Assembly (NCBI GenBank): GCA_936450465.1
Contig: OW388298.1
Location: forward strand, 4,820,035-4,884,034
Length of the DNA stretch: 64,000 bases
From: Gibbula magus
Taxonomy: Eukaryota; Mollusca; Gastropoda; Trochida; Trochidae
Reading direction: 5' to 3'
How positions within the stretch are numbered: position 1 is the first letter of the stretch; each line of letters begins with the position of its first letter. The notes under the pieces were generated by a model. That model saw only the letters and a list, made by a program, of their open reading frames with translations. It did not search any database and had not been told where the DNA came from. The position numbers and the translations under genes are program-made. This document shows, in pieces, positions 47,431-58,347 of this stretch.

Positions 47431-47519
47431 CCCGGACGCACAGACGGACAGATGGACAGACGGACGGAGCTCATTTCTATATCCCCCGCCAACTTCGTTG
47501 TGGCGGGGGATAATAACAA

Positions 47520-48207
47520 GTTCTTTAACTTTGTTGATCACCATCATCCTTCTGGTTTAAACAATATTTATTTTAAAAATTAAATGGATTGGTAAAGATG
47601 CATTACGCCTATGTAAATACCTCTCCGGTACAAAAAAATACATAACACAATATTCATTCATGCAATACTGAGAAAAGCACAACATAAAAACATATGTTTA
47701 TAACAGTATGAATGGGCAAGGAAATAAGGTTTAAACATTTAGTTTTGATAAGATCTATGTTTTTCTTAAGGTATGTCAAATATGATTGCAAAATTAATAT
47801 CATCTTTCAAATTATCGTTATTTCAAATCATGTTAAAGGACTGTGGTGTTACCTGTATTACTTTAACAGAGAGAGCAGGTTCAAATATAAATATATATAT
47901 CAGAGACCATAATTTGATACCTTACACAATACATATTACATTTGTACATTTTACTTACTATCTTCAAACAAACAATTTAATACATTTGGTGTAAGATTCA
48001 ACATTATTCTTCTTATTATTCAAATTAATCTTCAGGTTAATTTTCATTAATTAATTAACAGTTTTATGGGGGTTTTTTAAATTGTGAGTCTTATGTCAAC
48101 AAAGGTTTTGCATATCTTCACATGATACGTATTGTCTAAATATATAAAAATACCCCATTTTTATCTTTTAAAGAAATTGTAGTTGGTTGATAAACACTAG
48201 CTTAATT
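47520..48207. other. AT-rich DNA between the TATCCCCCGCC element and the right arm
   Basis: No supported gene. The open frames at 47712-47994 lack any recognised domain. Confidence 0.4.
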
Positions 48208-51115
48208 TTTTTCAAGTTGTCAATTTGGGTTGTAATTTAGAAATATGCCTATTCTATATAATTATCACACTCATTAATTCAATTGGTATTTAGAAATATA
48301 TTAATTTTACACAATTGAGATATAAACATTCATCCCATGTCAATATATGTGATTGAAGTAATCATCCATATTTTTTATTAAAGATAAAAATTGCATGAAA
48401 TATATATTTATTGTATGTATGCATTACAAAACCACTATTAAAATTATTTCAGTTAAAAGTATACTTTAATAAATAATTATATACTTCGCCAAAGTGAAGA
48501 TATCAGAAAGAAATTTACATATTGAATAAAAATACAAATAATTTTAGTTTAATTTTCTCTGGCCTCAAATGACAATCAATTGAAATACTTGACAATGTTT
48601 TTTTAAAACAAGTGCAGTCATTACATATTTACAATCACTAAAATTTGTATACCTCTGAGAAATTGCAACAACAAACAAGTGCAAATCTATTGGTCATTAG
48701 ACTTGAAATGGGTGGAGCTTAATTAATTGATAAACTGTCCAATGGTAAGATTACAGGAATGACCCCAAATATACCTCTTGGAGACACCTAGTTTGATTGC
48801 TTTACAAGTAGCTTAATTACTGTGTACATTTCATTAGATTAATCAATTTGTTTGTTAAGAGCTGAGACCTATGTATTAGAATAATTTATACAATGCTTTT
48901 AAATCAGTAAAAGAGTACACCAAGTCAAAATATTATTTTGAGTATTGATACCAAATAAAAATAATGAAATTCACTAACATATTATTAGCTCTGATATGTT
49001 CTAAAACCAATCTTTTGCACAAATCGTTTGGTCAAAATGGTTTTTTTTATTTATTTGTTATTATGAACACTCAAATAATGCTCAAACAGTTGAATTACAT
49101 AAAATTTCAATGAAAAGGTTACATTATTCAAATTCTTTAACTATAGTTTCATTTGATATTAGAGAAATTTCATATGATGAAGGAAATAAAATACCAGTAA
49201 ATAAATTAGACCATATCATTTTTTAGTTTAACAAATTGATAGAAACAAACCATTTCAGAATATCATGATAAAATCCCTTAAATATCAAAAACTGGCATTT
49301 TTTACCAAATAATTGCCTCTAGTATCAGATCAGTCAATTTTAGCCAATCAGAAGGCTTCTCAGTATTTATTACTGTTTTTGTGTGTGACCTGCATGCCCT
49401 TTACAATTGATAGATAAAACAAATATTGTTCATAATATTTCATAATCAATTCAAATCCTTTAAATATTACCAACTGTCACAACCAATATATAAAGCAATA
49501 TATTTGTCACTATGGTCAGATCAATCAATTTTAGCCAATCAGAAGCCTCCTTAGTTTTGCTGCTGTATTGTTATTGCAAGATGGTTGCTTTCAAAACATC
49601 AACAAGAAATCTCACCAAGCTTTACAGTTCACAAGACAAGTACAAGTACAAGATTTCTCAGTTGATTAATCCAAGGTAAGTACTTGTGATCACTGCATTC
49701 CAAATGTATCAATCTAATTTCATTCACCCTTTTCAATGGACAGTTTAAATCAATGGACAGACTGAGTAATATTTTCTGACTTTTGGCTTCATTTGTTAAA
49801 AGGCACTCATGTCTCAGTCATGGCATGTGTAACAAGGCATCTGTGGTATTTATTTGTTATTGGTTGCTTTAAGTTCAGATCAGATTATGAATAGGAATAA
49901 ACATAAATTGTATTTCAAATACTTTAAAAACTGCTTTATAAACATGTCAATGTTTATAACACAGGTGACTGTGCACTCGGCCATGATGACAGCCAGACAG
50001 GGTCTGGGACAATACAGGAAATGATGTAACCTACTCTCAGGCAGGAAATGATGTAACCACTCAAGGTAAGACTTGAGATGATGACATATTGTTGTATAAA
50101 CAAACAAATTGTTAAATAGCATTGAATTCATTGTTGATAACAATTAATCAAGACATTTGTTTTGCTTAATTGATGTTCTGGAAATGTATCTAGACTGACT
50201 GATTGCTAATATAAACATTTTACAGATAAATTTGCAATTTAATAGTCAAAATTACATTTGGATTTTAAAGGTTTTTTAATCCATATTTATTTTACCAATT
50301 TTATCAATTATGTTTGTTTGACTTACAAATCTTAATTTGTTGTTTTATAAAGAAATTCAAAACACTTGTTTGTTGGTTAAAATACTCAGTATCCTTATAT
50401 TCATCATAAAGACATTTATTGTCATTATACTCTTTAACAGTATTGACATGTTATATATTTACTATATATAATATCAAATATTTAATTGATTTGTGATTAT
50501 TGGTAATTTGTAATCTGTTTTCTAAGGGATATTTGATGTTTTATGAATATTAAGAATAATATTTCACTAGTATCTTAACTAATAATGACATTAATATTCT
50601 ATTTTGGTCCAGTATATGTTTATCAGTTAATAAAATTAATCAATTTTGATTTATACTTTTCAAATTCTTTTTGTTTTCATCAAATAGTTTGATCTTATTC
50701 AGTAAAGTGTCAATATTGATTTCAGTGTGGACTGAATCGCACAGAAATACTCTCACCTGGTGAACACAACTCTCAGACGTTGTTTATTCAAGGTCTATTG
50801 AAGGTGGGGTTGGCATTGAATTTGACACTTAGCTTCTTTAATTGATAATCTTCTTTCTGAATATGCACCCAATCAAGCTGATTGATTACTTTAATGGACA
50901 CTCAAGGTCATGGTTATTTAATTTATTGCAGATTACAAATTACAACCTTAATATGCATCCAGACAGACTGATTATATTTTACATACAAATTTTGCTATCA
51001 TTAATCATGAAAATCAAATTTGTATTTTCACATTTTGTAATAATTCATTATTTTACCAATTTATTTGATTAAATTATAAATATACGTTATAGTTTGAACT
51101 TACAAATGTTTATGT
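48208..51115 (+). repeat. Right arm of the roughly 3 kb inverted duplication
   Basis: This is the reverse-orientation partner of 41010-44024. It includes exon 1 and most of intron 1 of the 101-residue gene. Homology ends near 51115, about 30 bp before exon 2. The 4.2 kb between the arms consists mainly of repeats and mobile-element fragments. Confidence 0.8.
49533..49542 (+). promoter_or_regulatory. CCAAT box upstream of the 101-residue gene
   Basis: AGCCAATCAG lies about 40 bp upstream of the ATG at 49581. The same box is preserved in the left arm (CTGATTGGCTA, 42516-42525), and a second copy about 190 bp further out exists in both arms (about 49344 and 42722). No TATA box was seen. Confidence 0.4.
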
Positions 51116-51818
51116 TGGTTTACATAGTCAAGTCAAGATCTAGGGTTCGAGATGCCAGCACAGTTCAAAAGGAGGAAACTGTGCTTCAAGCCATTGAAGG
51201 TGCGAATTTAACATGATTTATATTGTCATTTCATATTAAGCATTTAAATTAAACATTAAAATTTAAAGGAACAGTTACACTACTCCAAGCCAAGTTCAAT
51301 TTTTTTCTAAATGTATATATATATTGTCATATCATATGAATTTGAATAACAATTTGAAGAGTTTGAAAACATTTGAAGTAACATTAAAATCATTTTACTA
51401 TTTACAATGATGACTAATTTATTGAAATACTATTACTGTTCTTTGTTTCCAGTGTTTGCCATCCTGGTATTGCACCTCCTGTACTCCCAGTACACTGACC
51501 ACCTGTCGAAGATCTGTAGCCTGAGGAAGGCATTCCGGAAATTAGGTATTACTAATGTTTTACAAAATGTCTCTTTTGTTTTCTTTATATTTTGCCTCAA
51601 CAAGATTCGTGTGAGTATGAATGTCCTGTATGTAATGGGACATGAATGTGCCATTGGTTATGGTCTATATATATCAAAAAGTCTTTTCATATCATGTGAT
51701 TTGTAACTTGCCTGTTTGTACCATGGTATCTATATTCTTACTATTCTACTTTTCAGGAGCTCGGCGCAATCACATTAACATGGCCCCTGAAAGTGACCTG
51801 GAGGTTCCAAGATCCTGA
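49581..51818 (+). CDS. Four-exon gene for a 101-residue single-pass membrane protein, unrecognised
   Basis: The exons are 49581-49675, 51144-51199, 51453-51545 and 51757-51818. Each intron starts GT and ends AG (donors AAG|GTAAGT, AAG|GTGCGA, TAG|GTATTA; acceptors ATCTAG, TTTCCAG, TTTTCAG), and phases 2, 1 and 1 join without a stop. The protein begins MVAFKTSTRNLTKLYSS, continues through KYKYKISQLINPR, then VRDASTVQKEETVLQAIE, a hydrophobic VFAILVLHLLY segment (about residues 51-61, probable membrane span), a basic KICSLRKAFRKL stretch, and ends ESDLEVPRS. Exon 3 and 4 sequence is richer in G+C than the introns. ATTAAA at 51848 could serve as a poly(A) signal. I do not recognise the family. 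The lysine- and serine-rich N-terminus could be a mitochondrial presequence or simply cytosolic. Exon 1 lies inside the right duplication arm and exons 2-4 outside it, so the left copy can only be partial. Additional or alternative exons in intron 1 are possible. Confidence 0.6.
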
Positions 51819-51847
51819 TTGTACATGTCATAGATCTCAGGAATGTT

Positions 51848-51853
51848 ATTAAA
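51848..51853 (+). promoter_or_regulatory. Candidate poly(A) signal ATTAAA
   Basis: ATTAAA lies 30 bp after the stop codon of the 101-residue gene. It is a common variant signal, and no cDNA evidence is available here. Confidence 0.35.
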
Positions 51854-51859
51854 GATCCA

Positions 51860-53836
51860 CTAACCCCGACCATATCACTTTTCGGTTTTTATTCAAGCAT
51901 ATTCCAAGATGACGAGGATTCCACTTGATATTTGTCAATTCAACCAATAAACACCTTTTATAACGCCTTTTTAGAACGCCGCTCAATTACGCCTCATAAA
52001 ACTTTAGCCGAGATTGAATTCCGCGTGCTTGGCCTTGTGACGTAATACACAGGAGTCGCTTGGCGTCTAATGACAGAATCCACTAGATTTAGCCTTACAT
52101 AACTGCCTAAATAACATATTTACCTGTGTCCTTATCCAACAAAATTACATATATACACGCCCCGTAAAACGTACTACAACTGGCAGCAGATGTCAACACT
52201 GTTTAGTACTGGATGTGACCATTGCGGGACCCGTAATTCTGCAATGTGTTTTGGAACAATTCTTATCGTTGCCCAATATGGCGGCGGTACGCATGTCAGA
52301 TGATGAAGATGTTCAAACGTCACAGAGATCTATTACACATTTCATACGGATTATAACGGTGTTAACACGCCTCATTCATGTTGAATAATTTTTGTTATTC
52401 ACATTCGTCCTTATGCAAAATAACAAAATATATTGCAGTATTTTTGTTTATCAATGTAGCGATATGTAATAAGTGATGTAGTTGCGTAATTGACACTCTA
52501 ACTTAGATAAATATTAAATAAGAGGGGAAATCTACACGACTGAACTATAGCCGGGGTAATATTTTTTAAATTGAGAACCAAACAACACATGTACACACGG
52601 CAATGGTGAGTTGATCACAGTTCTATAGTTCCAATACTTTCATTTGAAATTGGGAAAGATACGTTTTCCATATTTTTATCCGAAGTGATTTAAATATTAT
52701 TTTATTTCCACAAACATATGAATTGACCATCAAAAACTACATGTAATATAAAATGCAAGGCCTTTTATATAACATGCTAGGAAAATGGTAGTGGCATTAC
52801 ACTGAATCTAAGTAATTGTAAATGTACACGACTATAGATTTAAAGATAGCCCGAATATGTTCTTCTAAAAAGTGTAAACCAGTAACATTGATGAAAATTA
52901 TAGGATTTTCTTAGTTGTAATGAAACTATTCTATTAGCACCATGAGAAATATTGACGCAGTAGATTTCAAGCTATAGACACTCTTCAAACACAAAATCAA
53001 GCACAACAAAAACAATGAACTAATAATGGCGTTTATAATTTTAAAAAATTGCATGATCTTTTTTATTTTTGAATTGTCAGTTATTCATTTCAAAACATAT
53101 TTTAGCTTATAAGATAACATAACACTCCACTCGATTGGGAAAAGAACAAATCTAAAATCAGCGGTTGAATATCAAAACATGCTCCTAAAACTCTGAAATT
53201 ACTCCCTACGGACGCACAAATACCCATTCTATCGGAATATTTGTAATGTCAAAACGTTCTTATCATGATTTAAACGAATTATCGACGAAAATCGGCAAAT
53301 CGCCTAAGGATTTCATTAAGCAACTCCTGTGTATGACGTCACATCGCTAATGAAGGTTATGCTACACTGAGGGGCCGCGGCAAACTGTTTCAAGAATGAG
53401 ATAATGAGCAGGCTAAATTTACTCACTTTGAAGGGCTATATCTTAATGAGTAGGTGACGCTTCGAAATAATCGTTTGTGTTTTGCTTACTTGAAAGTATT
53501 TTCTATATGAATAAACGAATCAACATGAAAATAACAGAGAGATGATATTATCTTTAAGTAAACGTTAAAAGCAGTATGTGTTACTGAAGGCAGTTGAATG
53601 TCCTTTGAATTCCTTTGCAGAAGGATATTTATGTATATATTTGTACAGCATTCAGGATCTCAAGATGAACATTAATATTATAGTATTTATTGTGTACTAT
53701 TAAAAATCGTGAAGTGTACTATGTTTTTGTTTTTTGTTTTAACTGGAAATGGTTCTTTGATTTTGAGGTATATCTGAAACATTAAATTTCTGGAGTGCCT
53801 GTGGACGGTTTTATGAATAATATATGCAAATGCAGG
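51860..53836. other. Intergenic DNA, possible diverged inverted-end element
   Basis: TGTGACGTAATACACAGGAG (about 52034) is matched in inverse at about 53325-53344 (CTCCTGTGTATGACGTCACA), hinting at a decayed element of about 1.5 kb. A 36-codon frame from an ATGGCGGCGG start (52278) has no supported splice donor and is not called. Nothing else is recognised. Confidence 0.35.
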
Positions 53837-54537
53837 TCTGGACTACTTGTGGATGGTTTTATGGCTTTATTGGATAGGGTGGGGAACCCTTTGGATATAT
53901 TACCAAACCATATCCGCAACTCCATTCTGGACTACTTGTGGATGGTTTTATGGCTTTATTGGATAGGGTGGGGATCCCTATGGATATATTACCAAACCAT
54001 ATCCGTAACTCCATTCTGGATTACTTGTGGATGGTTTTATGGCTTTATTGGATAGGGTGGGGATCCCTATGGATATATTACCAAACCATATCCGTAACTC
54101 CATTCTGGACTACTTGTGGATGGTTTTATGGCTTTATTGGATAGGGTGGGGATCCCTATGGATATATTACCAAACCATATCCGCAACTCCATTCTGGACT
54201 ACTTGTGGATGGTTTTATGGCTTTATTGGATAGGGTGGGGATCCCTATGGATATATTACCAAACCATATCCGCAACTCCATTCTGGACTACTTGTGGATG
54301 GTTTTATGGCTTTATTGGATAGGGTGGGGATCCCTATGGATATATTACCAAACCATATCCGCAACTCCATTCTGGACTACTTGTGGATGGTTTTATGGCT
54401 TTATTGGATAGGGTGGGGATCCCTTTGGATATATTACCAAACCATATCCGCATATGGACTACCTGTGGATGGTTTATGGCTTTATTGGATAGGGTGGGGA
54501 TCCCTATGGCTATATTACCAAACCATATCCGCAACTC
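53837..54537 (+). repeat. 89-bp satellite, eight units
   Basis: Units with ACTTGTGGATGGTTTTATGG, ATTGGATAGGGTGGGGATCC and ATATTACCAAACCATATCCG repeat at 89-bp steps from about 53837. The central units are nearly identical. Two later units carry deletions. Since 89 is not a multiple of 3 and all frames lack stops, overlapping 68-residue frames appear; these are repeat artefacts. Confidence 0.92.
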
Positions 54538-54925
54538 ATTTTACAATTTAGTCTTTCTGGATATGTTCTGGAACAGCCTTGCGGATTGGTTGTGGCGATG
54601 GTAAAATTTTGCTTGTGGCAATGGTGCAGTAATATGTTTTCAAGGGGTTTTTTTTTTGTAGGGGAAGTGATAGTTCTTGACTAATTGTTTTGATTGGCCA
54701 ATAGGAACTTGAGGCAACAGTTTTTCATGTAGTCTTGATTGATAGTTGAAAACCAAAAAATTAAGTCATTATTCATAGTCACCGCACTGAATTATCTTCA
54801 AGTTGTGACATTTGAAGTTTTTTGGCGATAAGATTTACCAACTTCGTTGCATTTGCATAGATACTTCTTTGAGGCTTATCATGTTCATATATATGTCTGT
54901 CTATTGTTCATTGTTAAGCAAACTA

Positions 54926-54990
54926 CAGTAGAACACGGATACAACAAACTCCAAGGGACCAAAGAATTTAGTTCGCTATGCACGTATTAT
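54926..54990 (+). mobile_element. Pogo/Tigger-type terminal fragment
   Basis: CAGTAGAACACGGATACAAC, then AAACTCCAAGGGACC and TTAGTTCGCTAT, preceded by TA. This resembles the ends of pogo/Tigger elements (CAGTAgAAC...). No matching right end was located. Confidence 0.45.
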
Positions 54991-55068
54991 TTCAATCATA
55001 GGGCTTTTGCCTTCGGGTCGAATTAAAATCTTGCAACTAATGGATCTTGGCACAGGGATCGACACTCG

Positions 55069-55190
55069 CACTAGTCCGCTAGCTCGAGGCCAGTGAAAAT
55101 TCAGAAGGGCTAGTGAAATTTGTTTGAAGCACTTTACAAAGAGCACTTCGGGCTAGTAAAGATTTCTAGCAAGCGTCTGCCCCTGTTTGC
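55069..55190. repeat. Short element with CAGGG...CCCTG ends, copy 2
   Basis: This is the partner of 35268-35397: CAGGGATCGACACTCGCACT, CTAGTCCGCTAGCTCGAGG, ending CAAGCGTCTGCCCCTG. The two copies differ in the middle. Confidence 0.5.
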
Positions 55191-55204
55191 ATATAAGATT
55201 ATAA

Positions 55205-55730
55205 TAAAGTACAATGAAAGCTATATAAACAAAATGTGCATGAAAGGGTCACTAGCATCAGCGTCTTATCAAGGTCATGTTAGCAATAAGCACAATTTAC
55301 GTTTAAAATTATGAAATAGCCCAATATAAAAAATCATGGTGGTTTATTATTTTATTTCCACCTTTAAAAGCAATACTATATTCATTTTGTTCAATCAGTG
55401 TATTTGTATCCGTTATGTTTATGTCCGTTATATTGCTGTTGTGTGATAAGTAACCATCCAAAAGCATAACCCAGCTACTTATTTTGCTTAGGGAATAAAG
55501 GTAGTGCATACAAACACACTGATGAAGCAGGATGTACTGTTCCTCCCCTATAGGGGATTCTCAATATTTATGCATGCATACGACCTATGACCTTTCAAAA
55601 CGAAAACGAGGCTAAGGCCGCTTCTTATTTCCTGGTTCGCGTAATGGCTGCATATGTACCTCTTGAAGGTGCTGCCACACTTCCATCCCAAAATTGAACA
55701 CAATATTAATTGAAAGCAAAGTGCAATTTA
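55205..55730. other. Intergenic DNA, no feature seen
   Basis: No coding region or repeat that I can support. Confidence 0.4.
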
Positions 55731-55820
55731 GAGGATATTTGGCTTTTCTTGACTAATACCATGTTTATCTCATCGAGTGAGGTAGAAAGGTTATATTTTC
55801 ACGAGTGGCGAAGCAATCAT
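55731..55820 (+). repeat. One-arm fragment of the 23455 foldback
   Basis: GGCTTTTCTTGACTAATACC, then ATCTCATCGAGTGAGGTAGA and ATATTTTCACGAGTGGCG match 23480-23545. The fragment is directly followed by the larger foldback. Confidence 0.7.
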
Positions 55821-55845
55821 ATAATAAAGCAATCATATAATAAAT

Positions 55846-56610
55846 AGAGATTATTACCCGAGGAAGTGTGTCATATGACTTTTACGAAACGAGTGTGAAT
55901 TTTTGTATTTCCCGAGCGAGAGCGAGGGTTATACACAAATTCGCACGAGTTTCGTAAAAGTCATATGACACACTTTCGAGTGTAATAATTTCTTTATTAC
56001 CCGTTCTATTCCATGTGATTCCTGTAAAAATAGTCAGAAAGCGGCCCACTTCTCTTGCGACGGCAAGCCACAGTGACGTCACGAACAATCGTTTTATGAC
56101 GTCACAGACGACAAAATACGGGAGGCCGCGGTGAAACAATCGTTGCTAGGCAAACGTGATATGTGCACATGTGCTCATATCAATAATATTAACTCAGTTA
56201 TTTTCAACCATATGGGTAATAAAGACGTTTATTACCCATATGGTTGAAAATAACCGAGTTAATATTATTGATATGAGCACATGTGCACATATCACGTTTG
56301 CCTAGCAACCATTGTTTCACCGCGACTTACCGAATCGTGTCGTCTGTGACGTCATAAAACGATTGTTCCATGACGTCACTGTAGCTTGTCGTCGCTAGAG
56401 AAGCGGGCCGCTTCCTGCCTATTTGTACGCGATTGAAACAGAAAAGAATGGGTAATAAAGAAATTATTACACTCGAAAGTGTGCCATATGATTTTTACGA
56501 AACTCATGCAAATTTGTGTATAGCCCTCGCTCTCGCTCGGGCAATACAAAAATTCACACTCGTTTCGTAAAATTCATATGACACGCTTCCTCGGGTAATA
56601 ATCTCTATAT
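55846..56610. mobile_element. 765-bp foldback element with symmetric CRE sites
   Basis: The two halves are reverse complements, with arms of about 380 bp meeting at GGGTAATAAAGACGTTTATTACCC (56215-56238). Each arm has a further inner inverted repeat (TATGACTTTTACGAAACGAG / CTCGTTTCGTAAAAGTCATA type) and two TGACGTCA octamers (about 56073 and 56097; about 56347 and 56371). It is nearly intact. The arms differ at scattered positions, so the palindrome has aged or is homogenised imperfectly. No coding capacity is recognised; the frame at 55882-56139 is structural. Confidence 0.85.
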
Positions 56611-56859
56611 ATTATTAAATTCTTTTCGACCTAATGATCAGAATATTTTCAAGAAAATTAACATTAAAATAAATCATAAATATTCATTAAATCAAGAACT
56701 AATATATATTATAAAACTAAAAACTATTTATTAAATCTATGATCATAATATTGTCAGTCATTTCCATGCATGCCATCAGTAGAGTCAACTGTATAACTAA
56801 AATTATTTACACATGTACTGCAGGACACATTAAATCATAACTTTCAGTTTGTTATGACC

Positions 56860-57600
56860 AGAAATATCTTAAAACAACAAAAATAACCAACAAAATAGAA
56901 ATGAAAAATAAATTAATTGAGGTTAATATTAATGTTTGAAAGTAACAAGTACATGGAAATGATGGAAATATATTGTGAAATGTACATGAATGTTGCAATA
57001 CACAATCATACATGATAGATTGTGCTTGAGGAGGTGATGGTCAGGTTTGAGAAATATATTTGTATTTGTATGATTAAAATACAAATAATACATGGACATG
57101 ATTAGAAGTAGAAATGCACATTATTTAAGCTTTTGTGAGATGCAAAATCCCACCAAGTGCTTTCTGTTCTGAGTGGGAGTACAATTTAAAGCAGGCAAAA
57201 ACTTATAAAAGGAAAATAATTATTTGCTAAATACTAATATTAAACCATATACTTAGATATAGTCATCACCAAACAAAAATAACCAACAAAAATACATTTA
57301 AATTGAATTAATTGAGGTTAATGTTTGAAAGTAACAAGTAGATGTCATCCTGAATAATGAATAAATATAATGTGAAATGCACATGTATATGCATGTTTCA
57401 ATACACAATATATACATAATAGATTGTGCTCAAGTAGGTGGTGGTCATGTTTTAGAAAATATATGTATATCTCTTTTTTAAATACAAATAAAATTGAAAT
57501 TAAATCAAAATGCATATTATTTTTATTTTATTTATTAATTATTTAAAAAGTTGTTAAAGATACACAACCCCACTGAATGCTTTCTTTTCTGACTTAGATG
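56860..57600 (+). repeat. Diverged direct duplication, two units of about 330 bp
   Basis: AATTAATTGAGGTTAAT, TGTTTGAAAGTAACAAGTA, ATAGATTGTGCT and CCCAC(C/T)...TGCTTTCT occur in order at 56910-57170 and 57300-57600. No gene. Confidence 0.6.
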
Positions 57601-57716
57601 ATCATATAGAATAATTCATAAAGTAAAAAAAGGGACCCTGATTGCAAATAGGTAGGCGGGTACATACTACATACATGTGAGTATTCTAATTTTATGTCAT
57701 GTGTGACATGGGGTAT

Positions 57717-58085
57717 AATAGTACGCTTTTGATTAAACGTAATTATTTATACTAACCTGTTGACTAGACCTACTATGCCTACCTCCTCTTAAGGTATGCT
57801 ATTTCAACGATAACACAGACAAAACTGAAACAGTGGAGTAGGGGATGCTTAAAATCCCTCTCCCAAGGGCGGTAAGTCTGCATGGTCTCGTGATGTCACC
57901 ACCGATCCTCACTCTCCGAACAGGCCCAATAAAAGCAAGACAGATCAAGCGGGGAGGATGAGCAGCCTAGTGCATAGGTTTAGTCAACAGGTAAGTATAA
58001 ATAATTACGTTTAATCAAAAACGTACTATTATTTAAATACCTATCTGTTGACTAGACCTACTTTGCCTAGAATCCCAGTGCATGG
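57717..58085. repeat. Terminal repeats of the DIRS-like element
   Basis: A 54-62 bp segment (AATAGTACGCTTTTGATTAA, ACGTAATTATTTATACTAAC, 57717-57776) is present in inverse at 57973-58030, and its end TGTTGACTAGACCTACT(A/T)TGCC recurs directly at 58045-58070. Such mixed inverted and direct repeats fit the ends of tyrosine-recombinase retrotransposons. They lie just downstream of the recombinase frame. Confidence 0.65.
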
Positions 58086-58347
58086 AGGCGGGTCAGTAGA
58101 TATGTGGTAGAGACGAGACCAGCAACAAGCCCTGAGTGTAAGCTAACCTACGAGTCCTCCACCCTGTGGTGAGGACAAGGCACAGCCCGGGAGACACCAT
58201 CTCTACCGCTAAGCGGATCGAAGAGACAACCCAGCCACTCAACTTCTGATTAACACACTGCCCCCGACCCCAACGGGGAGGGGGTGTTAAAAGCGAAGCT
58301 AAAGAACAAAACAACAGACAAGGAGCAAACAATGCAACCAAGGTTTA

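Larger units (their letters stand above)
46389..47516 (+). mobile_element. Tandem-core element with TATCCCCCGCC ends and a 3' hairpin
   Basis: It opens with ATATCCCCCGCC (46388) and closes with the hairpin ATCCCCCGCCAACTTCGTTG followed by TGGCGGGGGAT and TAATAA (47480-47516). Inside are 152-bp tandem units and a CAGACGGACAGATGGAC microsatellite (47435-47467). It is interrupted near its left end by fragment K. The plan (tandem core, GACGG microsatellite, hairpin, TAATAA) matches M1. No protein is encoded. Confidence 0.65.

Noticed and set aside
49966..50022. Extra exon of the 101-residue gene after the acceptor ATAACACAG
   Set aside because: No GT donor follows the candidate, and the main four-exon chain already joins in phase without it.
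52278..52388. Small coding exon beginning ATGGCGGCGG
   Set aside because: No convincing donor or partner exon; the frame closes after 36 codons.
53795..54604. Series of overlapping 68-86 residue frames
   Set aside because: Each is one frame through the 89-bp satellite; the repeat length shifts frame every unit.
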